From positions 248,001 through 312,000 of the forward strand of contig NZ_SCHN01000005.1 of the NCBI RefSeq assembly GCF_004120195.1: a stretch of DNA of 64,000 nucleotides. The letters are read 5' to 3'. The stretch comes from Enterovibrio baiacu. GTDB lineage: Bacteria > Pseudomonadota > Gammaproteobacteria > Enterobacterales > Vibrionaceae. The position numbers and the translations under genes are program-made. A model generated the notes under the pieces. It worked only from the letters and a program-made list of their open reading frames with translations, made no database searches and had not been told where the DNA came from. Shown here piece by piece: positions 45,673 to 54,889 of this stretch. Position 1 is the first letter of the stretch, and each line of letters begins with the position of its first letter.

Positions 45673-46953
45673 CTAATACCCCATCAAGCTGGGCAGCCAA
45701 AGCACGGTATCGGGGAAGTAACTCATTAAGAACACCACGAGTATTTCGACAAAGACGAATGGCAGTGCTTTCACCGATATCTCCTCTATCGTTACCTTGG
45801 CAATACTGGAGCTGATAAACATGTTTTCGCCGAGCGGTGGCGTCGAAAAACCAATTTCACAGCAACACACCAAGACCACGCCAAAGTGAATCGGATCAAC
45901 CCCCAGTTGCACCATCACAGGCAGCAACACAGGCGTGACAATCATGATGGTCGCCAAGGTTTCCATGAACATGCCGATCAAAATCAGAAACAGAATCACC
46001 ACCAGCCAAATCAACGCCAAGCTGTCTGTCAGTGCCAACAAGGAACTGGCGATAGCCGCCGGCGTATCGTTCTCCACCAGAATGCGTCCAAATGCCGTGG
46101 CTGCAAACATGATGATCAACACGCGGCCTGTCAGCCATGTGGTCGAACTCAGCGATTCTTTTAGCCCGTCCAAGGTCAGTTCACGGTGAATGAATTTGCC
46201 GACGAACAAGGTGTAGAAAACGGACACGACGGCAGCTTCCGTTGGCGTGAATAAACCAGAGTAAATACCGCCAAGAATGACCAAAGGCGCGAGGATCGAC
46301 CAAATGCCGTCTTTGCAGGCTTTACCCAGTTCACCGGGTTGTGTTTCTGACGCGCCGACATAACCGTTTTTCTTGCTGATCATGTAGTTTGCAATCATCA
46401 AACCACCCGCCAGCATCACGCCGGGGATCACCCCTGCGATGAACAGCTTCCCGATAGACTCACTGGCGGTCACGCCGTAAATCACCATGGGAATACTCGG
46501 CGGAATCACCACCCCTAGCCCGCCTGATGAAGCGGTCAACGCAGCGGCATAGCCTTTGTTGTACCCCTTATCCGCTAACGCAGGGATCATCAACATACCC
46601 ACGGCGGCTGTGGTTGCAGGGCCAGAGCCTGAAATCGCACCAAAGAACATACTTGCTAAGATCGCTGAAAAGCCTAAGCCCCCCGCCATTGGCCCCGCCA
46701 AGAGTTCAGCAATATGCACCAATCGACGAGAGATGCCCGACGCTTGCATGAGTGCGCCAGACAAAATGAATGCAGGCAATGCCATGATCGGAAAGGAATC
46801 AACGGCGTTCCATGCAGTTTGTACCAGCGAGATGTAATCTTCACCGGAGAGGAGATACACCAGCATGGCTGAGCCACCCAGTGCGATGACAATGGGCGCG
46901 CCGATCAGCAGAAGCCCAAAGAAAGAACTAAAAAGTACAACAGAAGCTGCCAT
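45673..46953 (-). CDS. TRAP transporter large permease (organosulfonate-type operon)
   Basis: A 426-residue DctM protein with about 12 helices. Landmarks are SGSGPATTAAVGMLMIPALADKGYNKGYAAALTASSGGLGVVIPPSIPMVIYG around residues 108-160 in pieces (SGSGPATTAAVG; GVVIPPSIPMVIYG) and PTEAAVVSVFYTL. Imports the solute recognised by the binding protein encoded upstream. The gap to the small permease gene is 109 bp. Confidence 0.94.
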   Translation of the reverse strand: MAASVVLFSSFFGLLLIGAPIVIALGGSAMLVYLLSGEDYISLVQTAWNAVDSFPIMALPAFILSGALMQASGISRRLVHIAELLAGPMAGGLGFSAILASMFFGAISGSGPATTAAVGMLMIPALADKGYNKGYAAALTASSGGLGVVIPPSIPMVIYGVTASESIGKLFIAGVIPGVMLAGGLMIANYMISKKNGYVGASETQPGELGKACKDGIWSILAPLVILGGIYSGLFTPTEAAVVSVFYTLFVGKFIHRELTLDGLKESLSSTTWLTGRVLIIMFAATAFGRILVENDTPAAIASSLLALTDSLALIWLVVILFLILIGMFMETLATIMIVTPVLLPVMVQLGVDPIHFGVVLVCCCEIGFSTPPLGENMFISSSIAKVTIEEISVKALPFVFVEILVVFLMSYFPDTVLWLPSLMGY

Positions 46954-47062
46954 GAATGGCTCCTTTCATATTGATGGCAATACAGGCTGATCCCTGTGGG
47001 AATAGGGACACGCGAATTCTCCCCACCAAGGCCTGATTGCGGCGCTCAATGTGTGAGCCTGT

Positions 47063-47569
47063 TTAATCGACTTTCACGTCATCCACATCGTGGAATTCCA
47101 CCCCCATCACCAACTTCATGTAGTTCACCTGAATGATCCGAATGGACGTCAAGGTGAAAGAAATCGGGAAGATGAAATACAAGAAGGCCATTGACCATTC
47201 GAGTGCAGGTGAAAGGAAGGTAAATTCCATCAAGCTTTCAATGACTTCGATGCTTTTAATCGTCATCAAGGTGTTGAAGACAATCCACAGCATATCGGCG
47301 AGTAATTCCACGCTAACGCGGACACGATGCGGAAACCATTTTAGGTGGAAGGTGACGCGGTTGTGGGCGGAGAGCCTTGCTGCGTAAGATGCGCCGAGAA
47401 ACACAAACCACACAAAGGCAAATCGGGAAAGTTCTTCACTCCAAGGAATGCCGTAGTTGAACACCACACGCAGAATCACCTGAATGAACAAAAGCGTGAC
47501 GAACAAACACAGTAAGGCTTGGCACGCATAGCTTTCGAACTTATCCAACTTCTTGAAAAATGAGAGCAT
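47063..47569 (-). CDS. TRAP transporter small permease (organosulfonate-type operon)
   Basis: 168 residues, four helices, with the DctQ segments LFIQVILRVVFNYGIPWSEELSRFAFVWFVFLGASYAA and an acidic C-terminus (EFHDVDDVKVD). Belongs with the large permease and binding protein on either side. No sign of fusion, as seen in some TRAP systems. Confidence 0.92.
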   Translation of the reverse strand: MLSFFKKLDKFESYACQALLCLFVTLLFIQVILRVVFNYGIPWSEELSRFAFVWFVFLGASYAARLSAHNRVTFHLKWFPHRVRVSVELLADMLWIVFNTLMTIKSIEVIESLMEFTFLSPALEWSMAFLYFIFPISFTLTSIRIIQVNYMKLVMGVEFHDVDDVKVD

Positions 47570-47653
47570 AAGCCAGTCCTATTCAGGGACGTTACCGCCC
47601 CTGTTGTTTCTGAATTGTCGCTAGGGTCTGTTACTGCGAGTTAAGCTGCCAAC

Positions 47654-48637
47654 TTACTGCATTTTCTCTAGCACATTGTCGAAGCTGGCTTTGCCGCCAA
47701 TATCGTCATAGAACTCAGGCCACACTTGCTCTTTAGCAGCTTTAATCCACTTATCTTCATCTTCCAAGGTGAACACTTCAACGCCATTGGCAATCATGTT
47801 TTGCTTGGCGTTTTCCGCTTCTGTCATTTGGAAAACAAGGGCGTATTGCTGCGCTTCAAGACCGGCTTTCAATAGGATTTCTTGTTGCTCAGGTTTTAAC
47901 TTCCCAAACGTACGCGCCCCCATGACCAAAGGTTGAAGAGAGTACTGGTGGTGCACTTCGGTGAGATAAGGCTGAACTTCATAGAATTTCATGGTGTTGT
48001 TTACGATGTAGGGGTTGTCTTGCCCATCAACCACTTTCTGTTGCAGTGCGGTGAAGGTTTCTGTCCACGCCATCGCAATAGGGTTCGCGCCAAACACTTC
48101 CCATGATTTCAGCATGATGCTGTTTTGAGGTACGCGTATTTTCAGCCCTTTTACGTCTTCCATGTTCTTAACAGGACGTTTGGAATTCGTCAGGTGGCGG
48201 AAATTGGAGTAAGTCCAACCCAGAATATCGACACCCGCTTCTTTCTTTGCCAATTCCGCCCAATATGCACCGAGTTCACCCGTGGTGATCTTCACCGCAT
48301 CGGATGAGTTGGTGATCAGGTATGGCATGGTTAACGCACCGAGTTTTTTCGAAAACGGCGTTAAGTTACCAATGCCAATCAGCGCCATGTCGAGCGAACC
48401 GAGGCGCGTGTTTTGCACCATTTCAGTTTCGCTGCCTAGCGCGCCGTTTGGATAGAGTTTTACTTTGATATCGCCACCTGAATAAAACTCCACCAACTCT
48501 TTAAAGCGCGTAGCATACGCACCTTGGTCTGAGTTGATAGGGTCGCCCATGCCGACCTTCATGGTTTTGGCGCTGACAAGCACTGGAAGAGCAAGACAGG
48601 AAATAGCAAGATACTTGGTCCATTTTTTAAGCGTCAT
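47654..48637 (-). CDS. TRAP solute-binding protein (organosulfonate-type operon)
   Basis: 327 residues; start MTLKKWTKYLAIS at 48637 has AAAGG upstream and a Sec signal ending VSAK. DctP family: VKLYPNGALGSETEMVQNTRLGSLDMA, then the ligand Arg region GLKIRVPQNSIMLKSW and the FTALQQKVVDGQDNPYIV block. Similar to binding proteins of small carboxylates or sulfonates. Genes downstream suggest a C3 sulfonate or an amino-sulfonate. Confidence 0.93.
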   Translation of the reverse strand: MTLKKWTKYLAISCLALPVLVSAKTMKVGMGDPINSDQGAYATRFKELVEFYSGGDIKVKLYPNGALGSETEMVQNTRLGSLDMALIGIGNLTPFSKKLGALTMPYLITNSSDAVKITTGELGAYWAELAKKEAGVDILGWTYSNFRHLTNSKRPVKNMEDVKGLKIRVPQNSIMLKSWEVFGANPIAMAWTETFTALQQKVVDGQDNPYIVNNTMKFYEVQPYLTEVHHQYSLQPLVMGARTFGKLKPEQQEILLKAGLEAQQYALVFQMTEAENAKQNMIANGVEVFTLEDEDKWIKAAKEQVWPEFYDDIGGKASFDNVLEKMQ

Positions 48638-48744
48638 ATCCTTTACCTCTTTTCGTGAAAAACATCCGTGAATGAATGGCATCCCTGCACATCGCGGCGC
48701 TGCACCGCGTGTGTAGCTGATTGGCTGTATAGCCTTGGTTCGGT

Positions 48745-49935
48745 TTACTGTATTTCTTTCAGAACATCGGACATGATTTGAGCGATAACTTCCGCATCGC
48801 TTTCTTCAAATGTCAGTGGAATGCGCATATCGATTAAGGTTGAGAGCACCTTTTCGGTTTGCGGCAACGGTGTGGGCGGCGATAAATATTGCCAGTGATT
48901 GAACTTACTGCTGTAACCCGAAGGCTCAGGTGCACCCACCCATTTCAGGGTCACCCCGTGTTTTTGACAGCCTCTGACAAAGGCGGGAAAACATTCTGTG
49001 GGCAAATCAGGAAATGAAAATTGAATGGAACTGCCGACGAATGCTTCGTCATCAGAACGCTTGGGCAATACCACGCCTGGGAGCCAAGAAAGGGCTTCAG
49101 CCATCGCGGCATAGAGGGAATTCCAACGCTTGCACTGTCGGTCTAATCGCGCCAATTGCGGGCGAAGTATAGCGGCACGCAGGTTGTCCATTCGCCCGCT
49201 GTAGTTGGGTGTTGAACACGCCACTTCATCAAACCGTTCTTTAGGCGGCAGCGTGGGGTGCTGATCGAACAACATGTATGAGCCTGAGTAGATGATGGCT
49301 TTCGCCATCACACCATCATCATTCGTGACGAGAAAGCCCCCCTCACCGGCGTTGATGTGCTTATAAGTCTGCGCGCTAAAGCACGCCACTTTGCCAAACG
49401 TACCGCTCGCTTTCCCGCGCCATTTTGCGCCCATGGTATGTGCACAATCTTCAATTAACGTGACGCCGTAACTATCACAAATGTCCATGATGGCATTCAT
49501 GTCCGCTACATGCCCACGCATATGGGAAAGCAATAAATACCGCACGTCAGGCTGAGAGGCTTTGCGTGCTAAGTCATTCAGGTCGATGGTTAACTCTGCG
49601 GTGGTTTCCACCAACACAGGTTCACCCCCCGCATTGGTGATGGCACCGGGGACAGGCGCCAAGGTGAAGGCATTACACAACACCTTTTCACCCGCTTTCA
49701 CGCCCACACACAGCAGGGCGATGTAGATGGCATACCCGCCAGATGCGCAGCTCAAGCAGTACTTCACGCCTAAATAGTCAGCAAATTGCTTTTCGAGCAA
49801 ATCCGTTTCGCTTAACTCGCCATCCAGCGTGTTATATCGATGAAGACGGCCTGTACGCATCACTTCTACCGCACTCGCAATCGCCCCTTCGGGGATCGGC
49901 ATTTGCTGCGTAAAGGATTTCTTAAACATCAACAT
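48745..49935 (-). CDS. DegT/DnrJ/EryC1-family PLP aminotransferase
   Basis: 396 residues, ATG with GGAGG 8 bp upstream. PLP-binding Lys is in SAQTYKHINAGEGGFL near residue 190, after LIEDCAHTMGAKWRGKASGTFG. This family mostly aminates keto-sugars, but the gene is inside an amino acid/sulfonate operon and no sugar genes are near. It could move an amino group onto or off a C3 sulfonate ketone. Role inferred. Confidence 0.9.
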   Translation of the reverse strand: MLMFKKSFTQQMPIPEGAIASAVEVMRTGRLHRYNTLDGELSETDLLEKQFADYLGVKYCLSCASGGYAIYIALLCVGVKAGEKVLCNAFTLAPVPGAITNAGGEPVLVETTAELTIDLNDLARKASQPDVRYLLLSHMRGHVADMNAIMDICDSYGVTLIEDCAHTMGAKWRGKASGTFGKVACFSAQTYKHINAGEGGFLVTNDDGVMAKAIIYSGSYMLFDQHPTLPPKERFDEVACSTPNYSGRMDNLRAAILRPQLARLDRQCKRWNSLYAAMAEALSWLPGVVLPKRSDDEAFVGSSIQFSFPDLPTECFPAFVRGCQKHGVTLKWVGAPEPSGYSSKFNHWQYLSPPTPLPQTEKVLSTLIDMRIPLTFEESDAEVIAQIMSDVLKEIQ

Positions 49936-49978
49936 TCACCTGCCTCCAGCCATGACCGTTCGGTCCGTCCTTGAATCA

Positions 49979-51292
49979 TTAGTCGTATCGCGCTTGCTGA
50001 TACACATCGAAATCCCATTCGGTATCTGGGAAATACTTAGTTAAGCGCCAATCACAAGCACGTGCGTGCCCTTCCATGCCTTCGGTGCGAGAAATCCGCG
50101 AACCTGCGGTGCTGAACGTCATGTTCGCATCGGCACTGAGTTCTTGGGTGGTGAGAATTTTGAGGAATTTCTGAACGTTCAAGCCGCCGCTGTAACGCGC
50201 CGCTTTTTTTGTCGGCAAAATATGATTGGTGCCCGCGCATTTGTCGCCATGGGTCACCGTGCTGCCCTCGCCAAGGAACAGCGAACCGTAGTTACGCAGT
50301 CGTCCTTTCCACCAAGGAAGATCCGCCGCTTGAACCTGCACGTGCTCACATGCCCATTCATCGCTGACCTTCGCCATTTCTTCACGATCATCACACAAGA
50401 TAACGACACCATGATCGCGCCACGCGGCTTCACACACATCCGCATTTGGCATGTCGGCAATCACGCTTGGGATGATCTCGATGACCTTTTCACCAACCTC
50501 ACGGCTTGTGGTGAATAGCCATACCGGGGAGTTCGGACCATGTTCGGCTTGAGACACCAAATCGACGGCGATGGTCATAGGGTCGGCGGTCTCATCCGCA
50601 ATCACGGCGGATTCCGTTGGGCCCGCAAACACGTCGATACCGACTTCACCGAACAATAATCGCTTGGCTTCAGCGACGTATGCGTTCCCCGGCCCCACTA
50701 ATATGTCGGCAGATTGCCCGGTATACAGACCAAACGCCATGGTTGCGATGGCGTGCACCCCGCCCATTTCTAGAATGATGTCTGCGCCTGCCACATCCAT
50801 GGCGTAAACCACCGCAGCATTGATGCTGTCGCCACGGGGCGGTGAACAGGCAATCACCGTCGGCACACCCGCGGCTTTTGCTGTCGCGACGCTCATAATG
50901 GCAGATGCTGCATGGGCGTAGCGCCCGCCCGGCACATAACAACCTGCACAATCAACAGGGATGACACGCTGACTTAGCTCCACCCCGTTTTCACTCTGAA
51001 TGTCAAATTCGGTCAAACTGGCGCGTTGCGCTTCGGCAAAGCGGCGCACCTGACGGTGGGCAAAATCAATGTCGTCTTTCACGCGCTGAGGTACTGAGGC
51101 TATCAACGCGGCTCTTTTTTCATCAGACAGAACGAAATCGCCCTGCCAGTTATCAAATTGTTTGGCATATTGCTCAACGGCACTCGTGCCTTCGCGACGG
51201 ATTTTGGCGAGGATTTCTTTCACGACATGTTGAATGCGCTCGTCATCAGTTTGCACTTCCGCTTCGCGCTCTGCGCGTTTTAGCATTTCCAT
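49979..51292 (-). CDS. Histidinol dehydrogenase-family sulfopropanediol dehydrogenase (HpsN-like)
   Basis: 437 residues; ATG 51292 has AAAGG 7 bp upstream. It has the HisD fold blocks VGPGNAYVAEAKRLLFGEVGIDVFAGPTESAVIADE, QAEHGPNSP and GTNHILPTKKAARYSGGL, with the zinc and active-site residues of the family. No other histidine genes are near. HpsN, a homologue, oxidises DHPS to sulfolactate with NAD. True HisD oxidises an amino alcohol to an amino acid, so an amino alcohol such as cysteinolate is also thinkable. Substrate must be tested. Confidence 0.85.
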   Translation of the reverse strand: MEMLKRAEREAEVQTDDERIQHVVKEILAKIRREGTSAVEQYAKQFDNWQGDFVLSDEKRAALIASVPQRVKDDIDFAHRQVRRFAEAQRASLTEFDIQSENGVELSQRVIPVDCAGCYVPGGRYAHAASAIMSVATAKAAGVPTVIACSPPRGDSINAAVVYAMDVAGADIILEMGGVHAIATMAFGLYTGQSADILVGPGNAYVAEAKRLLFGEVGIDVFAGPTESAVIADETADPMTIAVDLVSQAEHGPNSPVWLFTTSREVGEKVIEIIPSVIADMPNADVCEAAWRDHGVVILCDDREEMAKVSDEWACEHVQVQAADLPWWKGRLRNYGSLFLGEGSTVTHGDKCAGTNHILPTKKAARYSGGLNVQKFLKILTTQELSADANMTFSTAGSRISRTEGMEGHARACDWRLTKYFPDTEWDFDVYQQARYD

Positions 51293-51481
51293 GGCTGTAC
51301 CTTTCTTCACTCTAACAACGTTGGCTGGGTATCCGTTCCAACGAAGATAATCAGAGTCAGTGACGATGCATGAATGTCGACAATCACCGACTCTTTTGGG
51401 TTACATATCGCTTGTTTGGGTAGTGATCTTTGTTTTGAACATCTTTAGCGACATGTCTCTTTTCCGTTGTGTGACATGCGT

Positions 51482-51501
51482 TTCTGGTGGCATCACCAGA
51501 A
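51482..51501. other. Hairpin in the cuyA-hpsN gap
   Basis: TTCTGGTG-GCAT-CACCAGAA, a perfect 8-bp stem in a 219-bp gap inside the operon. No T-run on either side, so a poor terminator; it may stabilise or process the message. Confidence 0.5.
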
Positions 51502-51511
51502 TCAAAGCGGG

Positions 51512-52522
51512 TTAGCAGTAGCTATCAAACCCAAAGGCATCACGGTATCCCGGCAGTGCTTGACCGCCGCCTGTGTGAAGGAACACGACGTTTTCGCCTT
51601 TCTTGAAGGTGCCGTTGCGGATCAAATCAATCAGGCCAGCGCCGCCTTTGCCCGAGTAAACAGGGTCAAGCAAGATGCCTTCGTATTTGGCGAACATGGA
51701 GATCGCTTCAATCGTGCTTTCCGCAGGAATGCCGTAGCCTTCGCCCACGTAGTTACAGTTTGCGCGCACATTTTCACGCTTAACCGTGCCGGAAATGCCC
51801 AACAAGTCGCAGGTACGTTCTGCCAACGCGAACACGTTCGCTTCTTGCTGTTCTTGCGGCACACGCACACCAATACCCAGCAGAGGGATTTGGCTGTTGC
51901 TGGCTACCAAGCCTGTGACCAAGCCCGCTTGTGTGCCCGCAGAGCCTGTCGCGTGCACCAAGTGATCAATGCGTAGTGCCATGTCATTGGCTTGGGTAAG
52001 AAGCTCTAATGCACAATTGACATAACCCAGCGCACCAATCGGGTTCGAGCCACCACCGGGGATGATGTATGGCGTTTTTCCTTCGGCGCGCAGTGTCGCA
52101 GCAACGTCTTCCATCGCCGCATTCATGTCGGTGCCACCGGGGTATTTCGCTAACGTTGCACCGAAGAGTTGATTAAGCATCACGTTGCCATTTAGCACGT
52201 AGTCGGGGTCTTCCGAGCTGGTGCGATCTTCCAGCAGAATGTGACAATCCATGCCGCACTTGGTCGCAATGGCCGCGGTTTGGCGAGCATGGTTAGATTG
52301 CGTCGCGCCTTGGGTGATAATGGTGTCAGCCCCGGCCGCAATGGCATCTGCCATCAAAAATTCCAACTTACGTGTTTTGTTACCGCCACCAGCAAGGCCG
52401 GTACAGTCATCACGTTTAATCCAAAGCGTTGGACCACCAAGCGCTTCAGATAAGCGCGTCATTGGCTCGAGCGGCGTTGCAAGGTGAGCAAATTGCAGTC
52501 GAGGAAAGCGAGATAAATGCAT
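51512..52522 (-). CDS. cuyA: PLP-dependent L-cysteate sulfo-lyase-like (CuyA; annotated D-cysteine desulfhydrase)
   Basis: 336 residues of the ACC deaminase/D-cysteine desulfhydrase fold. PLP Lys in [45 protein letters not shown] and [15 protein letters not shown] are the substrate and PLP phosphate loops. This form closely resembles marine CuyA, the L-cysteate sulfo-lyase that gives pyruvate, sulfite and ammonia, which is often annotated as D-cysteine desulfhydrase. The neighbouring HpsN-like enzyme and TRAP transporter support cysteate. First gene of the operon, divergent from a LysR gene. Confidence 0.8.
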   Translation of the reverse strand: MHLSRFPRLQFAHLATPLEPMTRLSEALGGPTLWIKRDDCTGLAGGGNKTRKLEFLMADAIAAGADTIITQGATQSNHARQTAAIATKCGMDCHILLEDRTSSEDPDYVLNGNVMLNQLFGATLAKYPGGTDMNAAMEDVAATLRAEGKTPYIIPGGGSNPIGALGYVNCALELLTQANDMALRIDHLVHATGSAGTQAGLVTGLVASNSQIPLLGIGVRVPQEQQEANVFALAERTCDLLGISGTVKRENVRANCNYVGEGYGIPAESTIEAISMFAKYEGILLDPVYSGKGGAGLIDLIRNGTFKKGENVVFLHTGGGQALPGYRDAFGFDSYC

Positions 52523-52676
52523 AGTCTTTTGTCCCTAAATTGAGTAAACGAGCAGGAAACATATTTGCAACAATAATCCTGTGGGACGGACGCAAACCTC
52601 GCCAATACACATATTGAACAAGCGGCAGTTACTTTTTTGCATATCTCAACGAGCAGGACGCTAACAGGTTGGTTTA

Positions 52677-53579
52677 ATGGAATTAAAATGGTTACTCGAT
52701 TTCATCGCACTGTCTGAACACGGCAGTTTTTCAAAAGCAGCAGAAGCACGCTATGTGACACAACCAGCATTTAGCCGGCGCATTCGTTCACTTGAGAATT
52801 GGTTAGGGGTGGCGTTGGTGAACCGGGATACACTTCCAACCCGCTTTACCGAGGCAGGCGAAAGCTTCACTGAAAGCGCCAAACGGATCGTCAATGACAT
52901 TCATGGTGTGCGCGACCAACTTCATGAGCAGAAAAACGCCCGCTCTTTGGTCTTTTTATCTCAACATTCCACCGCGATTTCGTTCTTCCCAAGCTGGATT
53001 CAAACCCTGAGCCCCCTCATCGACAATGCGATGGTGAAATTGGTGCCGGGCAACCTTCATGCCCTCAATGAAACCTTCATGGCCGGTTCTGGGGATTTCT
53101 TGCTGACGTTTTCTTCCAACACCCTCAACACGCCACAACACAAAAAGAGTCAACTCTGCATTCAGGTCGGACGGGATACCTTAGTGGCCGTATCTGCTCC
53201 CAATGAGCAAGGCGACCCCATGCACCGACTCGATGTAAATGAACCCTGCCGTTTGTTGGCGTTTCCTGATGACACTTACCTCGGCGAACTCGTCAAGGAG
53301 CAAGCGCTCAGCGTGCTGCCCTCACACTATCGATATCAGGTGGTGTGTGAGAATGAAATGGCAGAAGGATTGAAAGCGATGGCTGTGCAAGGATTTGGCG
53401 CGACATGGCTACCTTCTAGCTTGATCACGCAAGAACTCGAAGACGGAAAATTAGTGCTGATTGATGACAAGCTCCCCCCTGTCGAACTGAGGATTTTGCT
53501 CTATCGAAACAGGCACAATGTGAAGCCAGAAGTAAAACGTTTTTGGTTCTATCTGGCGGAGCTTTATGGCCAACAATAA
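52677..53579 (+). CDS. LysR-family regulator, HypT-like
   Basis: 300 residues. The N-terminal winged helix is MELKWLLDFIALSEHGSFSKAAEARYVTQPAFSRRIRSLENWLG; the effector domain follows. The VTQPAFSRRIR-type helix is shared with E. coli YjiE/HypT. Divergent from cuyA, so it probably controls that operon. It is paralogous to the LysR at 58991-59923. Confidence 0.93.
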   Translation: MELKWLLDFIALSEHGSFSKAAEARYVTQPAFSRRIRSLENWLGVALVNRDTLPTRFTEAGESFTESAKRIVNDIHGVRDQLHEQKNARSLVFLSQHSTAISFFPSWIQTLSPLIDNAMVKLVPGNLHALNETFMAGSGDFLLTFSSNTLNTPQHKKSQLCIQVGRDTLVAVSAPNEQGDPMHRLDVNEPCRLLAFPDDTYLGELVKEQALSVLPSHYRYQVVCENEMAEGLKAMAVQGFGATWLPSSLITQELEDGKLVLIDDKLPPVELRILLYRNRHNVKPEVKRFWFYLAELYGQQ

Positions 53580-53748
53580 ATCTGCTTTATCTTAGCCGTT
53601 TCACAAGGTAATCTTGCTCGAAAAATGGGCTGCAAGAAATGTAATGCCCCGATTCCGATTCGATACAGCCAGACCCTATAAATCATAAAAATCAGAATGA
53701 TAAGTGAAAGGCCATTCGAGCACCGTGTGACGTAAAAGGATGTAAGTG

Positions 53749-54648
53749 ATGTTTGTTCTATTGGATGGCGGCATGGGCCGAGAGTTGCAGCGAATTGGTG
53801 CGCCATTTTCTCAACCACTTTGGAGCGCACAAGCGCTGATTGAAGCGCCAGAGTTTGTGTCTCAAGCACACAAGAATTTCATTGAAGCGGGATGCGATGT
53901 CATCACGGTCAATAGCTACGCCTGCGTACCTTTCCATTTGGGTGATGAACTGTACCAATCGCAAGGTGCAGCGTTGGCAGAAAAAGCCGCCAAAATCGCC
54001 CGCGCAGCTGTGCAAGAGAGTGCGTCTCAGCAAGAGGGCATTGGCGCGGTAAAAGTCGCGGGTTGCATTCCCCCTGTTCTGGGCTCTTATCGTCCTGATC
54101 TGTTCGATGCAGAAAAAGCCACGCCTATCTTGAATACCCTTATCGACGCACAAGCACCACATGTCGATTTCTGGATCGCGGAAACCATCGGTTCGATTGC
54201 GGAATTCAACACCATGTTTTCTGTCCTTGAGCGTTCCGATAAGCCAGCCTTTTTCGCATTTTCAGTGCTAGAAACCGACACAGATATTCCACGCTTGCGT
54301 TCGGGTGAGCCTGTTGAAGAAGCAGTACAGAGTGCCTGCGAGTGCAATGTCGATGGTATCCTGTTTAACTGCTCTCAACCTGAAGTGATGCTCGGCGCCA
54401 TCGACGTTGCGAAGCACAACATCGACGCACTGGGCGCGAATATCTCCCTTGGCGCCTACGCTAACGGGTTTACCGTGATCAAAGACGCGCATGAAGCCAA
54501 TAACACCCTGACTACAGTGCGCGATCTGTCTTCAGAAGAATACGCCGAGTTCGTGCAAACCTGGTTGGATGCAGGTTCAAACGTCGTCGGCGGCTGTTGC
54601 GCGATTTTCCCAGAGCACATTAAACGTTTAGATGGATTGAGGAAGTAA
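53749..54648 (+). CDS. Homocysteine S-methyltransferase-family protein
   Basis: 299 residues. Start MFVLLDGGMGRELQRIG follows AAGGA; GTG 3 bp earlier is also possible. A TIM barrel with three zinc Cys: NCSQP near residue 205 and GGCCAIFPEH near 285. The family moves methyl groups from S-methylmethionine, betaine or dimethylsulfonio compounds to thiols. No cobalamin or folate domain, so the donor is a small sulfonium or betaine compound. Tail-to-tail with the alpha/beta hydrolase; a regulatory link to LysR is unproven. Confidence 0.9.
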   Translation: MFVLLDGGMGRELQRIGAPFSQPLWSAQALIEAPEFVSQAHKNFIEAGCDVITVNSYACVPFHLGDELYQSQGAALAEKAAKIARAAVQESASQQEGIGAVKVAGCIPPVLGSYRPDLFDAEKATPILNTLIDAQAPHVDFWIAETIGSIAEFNTMFSVLERSDKPAFFAFSVLETDTDIPRLRSGEPVEEAVQSACECNVDGILFNCSQPEVMLGAIDVAKHNIDALGANISLGAYANGFTVIKDAHEANNTLTTVRDLSSEEYAEFVQTWLDAGSNVVGGCCAIFPEHIKRLDGLRK

Positions 54649-54657
54649 GTCTTAGAT

Positions 54658-54724
54658 CGCGAGAAGCGAGAAGCGAGAAGCGAGAAGCGAGAAGCGAGAA
54701 GCGAGAAGCGAGAAGCGAGAAAAA
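54658..54724. repeat. GAGAAGC heptamer array (about 8.6 copies)
   Basis: Perfect tandem GAGAAGC units between the methyltransferase stop and a hairpin. Similar arrays occur in vibrio intergenic regions. Not coding. Confidence 0.95.
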
Positions 54725-54754
54725 GATAGCGTGACTACCCTTCATCACGCTATC
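54725..54754. terminator. Bidirectional terminator between heptamer arrays
   Basis: GATAGCGTGA, loop of 10, TCACGCTATC: a perfect 10-bp stem with A-rich sequence on the left. Lies between convergent genes. Confidence 0.75.
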
Positions 54755-54774
54755 ACCCTCTGCCCTTTCTCTAC

Positions 54775-54886
54775 TCTCGAAACCCTACTCTCAAAACCCT
54801 AGTCTCGAATCTCTAATCTCTAATCTCTAATCTCTAATCTCTAATCTCGATTCTCTACTCTCGAAACTCTACTCTCAAATCTCAGT
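54775..54886. repeat. TCTCTAA/TCTCGAA heptamer array
   Basis: Degenerate 7-bp units (TCTCTAA five times, then TCTCGAA, TCTCAAA variants). Same period as the array on the other side of the terminator but on the complementary strand in composition (GAGA versus TCTC), so together they form a large imperfect inverted repeat. Confidence 0.9.
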
Positions 54887-54889
54887 CCT

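Noticed and set aside
49979-51292. Histidinol dehydrogenase in histidine synthesis
   Set aside because: No other his genes nearby; the sequence and context fit the HpsN branch.
51512-52522. Simple D-cysteine desulfhydrase
   Set aside because: Same fold, but TRAP transporter, HpsN-like enzyme and racemase fit cysteate better. Not fully excluded.
54658-54886. CRISPR array
   Set aside because: Units are 7 bp with no spacers; a simple tandem repeat.
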